Below the pieces are notes generated by a model. The model saw nothing but the letters and a program-made list of their open reading frames with translations, was not told where the DNA came from and made no database searches. From positions 158,492-222,491 of the forward strand of contig CAWGTX010000004.1 in NCBI GenBank assembly GCA_963825585.1: DNA of 64,000 bases, read 5' to 3'. The first letter of the stretch is position 1; each line of letters starts with the position of its first letter. The DNA is from JAOUGY01 sp963825585 (GTDB taxonomy: Bacteria > Actinomycetota > Acidimicrobiia > Spongiisociales > ZC4RG35). Positions 62,571-64,000 of the stretch are shown piece after piece. The position numbers and the translations under genes are program-made.

Positions 62571-62978
62571 ATGAGGACCTGCCCCCGCACCCGGGTCACC
62601 GCTCGTCTAGCGCTGGCCGGTCTTGCTCTGGTTGCGCTCGCCGGTTGTGTCGATTCTTCGGGCGTTGACGAGTCGGGCCCTTTCAATCATCGACCTCACA
62701 ACAGGCGAGTTTCTCGGAGCGACGAACCTGGCGCCCACCTACGACGTCGACGCCGATGGTCGGATGACACCCGTGCTGGACAGGGTGCTCGACATACGAC
62801 CGCCTTCGTCTACCGGAGAGATCGGCGTGTTCGTCCGATCGGAGCTGGAGCCTGGCAATTCGCTCCTGGCGCTACCGAGAAACCCGATATCTTGATGTCG
62901 TTCGATGAGGTGGCTGGATCGGGCCGGGCGAGCGTCGATCTCGGATCCAAGACGGTTGTGCCGTATGAGACGAAGTGA
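62571..62978 (+). CDS. Lipoprotein with two apparent frame switches
   Basis: The ATG at 62571 opens a lipoprotein signal (ARLALAGLALVALAGC, lipidated Cys near 26), then the frame gives VDSSGVDESG and turns into Arg/His-rich sequence. Protein-like sequence continues in another frame from about 62690 (SIIDLTTGEFLGATNLAPTY, TPVLDRVLDI, GEIGVFVRSELEPGNSLLAL), and from about 62870 the first frame resumes with EKPDILMSFDEVAGSGRAS to the stop. Two compensating indels would yield one lipoprotein of about 135 residues. No family was recognised. The stop overlaps the next gene's GTG, which supports the last frame being the genuine one. Confidence 0.5.
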   Translation: MRTCPRTRVTARLALAGLALVALAGCVDSSGVDESGPFNHRPHNRRVSRSDEPGAHLRRRRRWSDDTRAGQGARHTTAFVYRRDRRVRPIGAGAWQFAPGATEKPDILMSFDEVAGSGRASVDLGSKTVVPYETK

Positions 62979-63667
62979 AGTGTGGGGTTGGGATCACGGC
63001 GATGGTCTTCTTCTCGGCCGGATGCACGCTCACTGGGGGGCCGTCTGACTCGAGCCTTCTCGACGGTTCGACCTCAACCGCCGTGGTGTCGTCGACATCG
63101 ACCGTCGCCACTTCGCCCGATCCGGGTGACCGCGACACGTCGAGCACTCAGGGATCACCCGTCGTGATCGAACCCGTTGGGGCTAATGCGATCTGGCCGC
63201 TCGACTCGCTCAGGGCTGCGGCTGGTAGCTTCGTGCTGGACGACTGTTCGGCGCTGCCTGTTCGGCTCGTTGCTCCACCCACGGGGCATTGCCCCGAGGT
63301 CGGATCGAAAGACGCCGGCACCTGGTGCTACCTCGTTGCCGGGGTGGTAGACGGCGTCGTTGTAGCGTCGTCCGTTGCGGTTTCTTCCGAGTATGTCTTG
63401 ACCCAAGTGCACCCAGACGAGATGCCGTCCGAGGCTTTCGACAATGTTGTCGTGATGACATCGCCCGGGATCGACTCGGTCGAAGGCGGTGTGGTGACGT
63501 TTTCCACGGGGCTTCAGGTCGGAATGGGGGAGATCAGAGTATCGACGTGCGGAAACGGAATCCTCGACCGGGACGGTTCGCCCCCCGGGGAGCAGGACAG
63601 CATTGAGCTGCTGATCGACATCGACTCGCTTGAAGTGGTCGGCGCCCGGTGCCAGGCTTCTGCATGA
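62975..63667 (+). CDS. Lipoprotein of unknown function, 230 aa
   Basis: A type II signal peptide (KCGVGITAMVFFSAGC, lipidated Cys17) is followed by a Ser/Thr/Asp-rich linker (20-60) and a beta-rich domain with six further Cys residues, among them DDCSALPVRL, GHCPEVGSKDAGTWCYLVAG, VSTCGNGIL and GARCQAS. These may form disulfides outside the cell. GTG start overlaps the preceding lipoprotein stop (GTGA), so the two genes are coupled and may act together at the cell surface. I recognise no homologous family. Confidence 0.72.
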   Translation: MKCGVGITAMVFFSAGCTLTGGPSDSSLLDGSTSTAVVSSTSTVATSPDPGDRDTSSTQGSPVVIEPVGANAIWPLDSLRAAAGSFVLDDCSALPVRLVAPPTGHCPEVGSKDAGTWCYLVAGVVDGVVVASSVAVSSEYVLTQVHPDEMPSEAFDNVVVMTSPGIDSVEGGVVTFSTGLQVGMGEIRVSTCGNGILDRDGSPPGEQDSIELLIDIDSLEVVGARCQASA

Positions 63668-64000
63668 GCGGCGGCGGTCTCCAGCCGGGCCCGGGGAATC
63701 GGGGACATCTGTCGCCTTGCGTGAGTCATGACGCCGCCTGATGCACGGCATGGGCGGTCCCCCGGGGTTTGCGCTGTCAGTGAAGTTGAAGCGGCGCTTA
63801 CTCCAGTCCGAGGAGAGCCGCCAGATAGAGCACATCGCGCGTAGGACCCTCCCTACGCAGGGCTTGCGGTGACCCGCTCGTCGAAGTGCCGATCCCGAGC
63901 ACTTGACAATTCGGGCGTTACTGCATCCGATCTGGGCGATCGGGGCGCGTCATCTCAGCCCGAGAACAGTGAGCAAGGCTGCATCAACGCCCCATTGTTC
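63668..64000. other. Region without a supported gene at the window edge
   Basis: No open frame here has protein-like composition and a start. A short minus-strand segment ending near 63798 reads LRREGPTRDVLYLAALLGLE before a stop but lacks a start upstream. TTGACA at 63904-63909 could be a -35 box, but the base composition at the -10 position is poor. Confidence 0.4.

Noticed and set aside
63798..63990. Minus-strand segment ending LYLAALLGLE before a stop
   Set aside because: It is bounded by a stop upstream within about 40 codons, has no start with a ribosome site, and no recognisable family.

Overview
The window is a high-GC, gene-dense actinobacterial chromosome segment. The gene order radA-disA-carD-ispF-cysS-rlmB, the DUF3263/LytR_C pair, the WS/DGAT acyltransferase and the PRT-hydrolase fusion are all actinobacterial. 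Flagellar genes (flagellin, FliM, FliY/FliN-like) in a non-spore-forming-type context, many ATGA/GTGA stop-start overlaps, and several -10 boxes placed 6-9 nt before a start codon (leaderless or near-leaderless transcripts) fit an Acidimicrobiia-like lineage; that placement is inference.

Layout. 0-5.7 kb: a translationally coupled minus-strand surface-polysaccharide-type cluster (two nucleotidyltransferases around a cupin, a HAD phosphatase, a GDPD-like hydrolase), then a glycosyltransferase-like protein and a divergent WavE-like protein. 6-16 kb: motility and signalling (two-domain glycosyltransferase beside flagellin, degenerate kinase-like and HD-GYP proteins, FliY, FliM, CheY-like regulator, Hpt-REC-GGDEF-REC protein). 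16-22.3 kb: polyprenyl diphosphate synthase, ClpC, a cupredoxin-fused multicopper oxidase, a PaaI thioesterase. 22.4-31 kb: a nucleoside scavenging block (secreted 5'-nucleotidase, nucleoside hydrolase, BMP lipoprotein and its ABC transporter). 31-39.6 kb: P450, zinc-ribbon protein, then the housekeeping block radA to rlmB and tRNA-Thr. 39.8-54.5 kb: accessory region with a TIR-domain membrane protein, a broken EamA transporter, a fatty-acid kinase set (FakA, DegV/FakB, PlsY-like), a CtpE-like P-type ATPase, a decayed ABC ATPase, a PRT-hydrolase fusion, and RtcB with archease. 54.8-62 kb: small envelope proteins, AI-2E family exporter, AlaX editing protein, EamA permease, WS/DGAT and tRNA-Arg. 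62.5-63.7 kb: two coupled lipoproteins.

Two window-wide patterns stand out. First, short tandem arrays with an exact 7-nt period but varying words (GGCTGCT, AGCTTCT, GTGTTGC, GTAGAAC/GTACAAC, GGTGAAC, AGAACGC, GCTCGTC and others) sit in the intergenic spaces from 3.3 to 31.2 kb and were not seen in the right half. At four loci the arrays come as inverted pairs around a unique core, forming a potential long hairpin. Second, genes between about 41.5 and 51.6 kb carry at least eight frame disruptions, several at 3-4 nt G/C runs, which suggests either local gene decay or poor consensus quality there.
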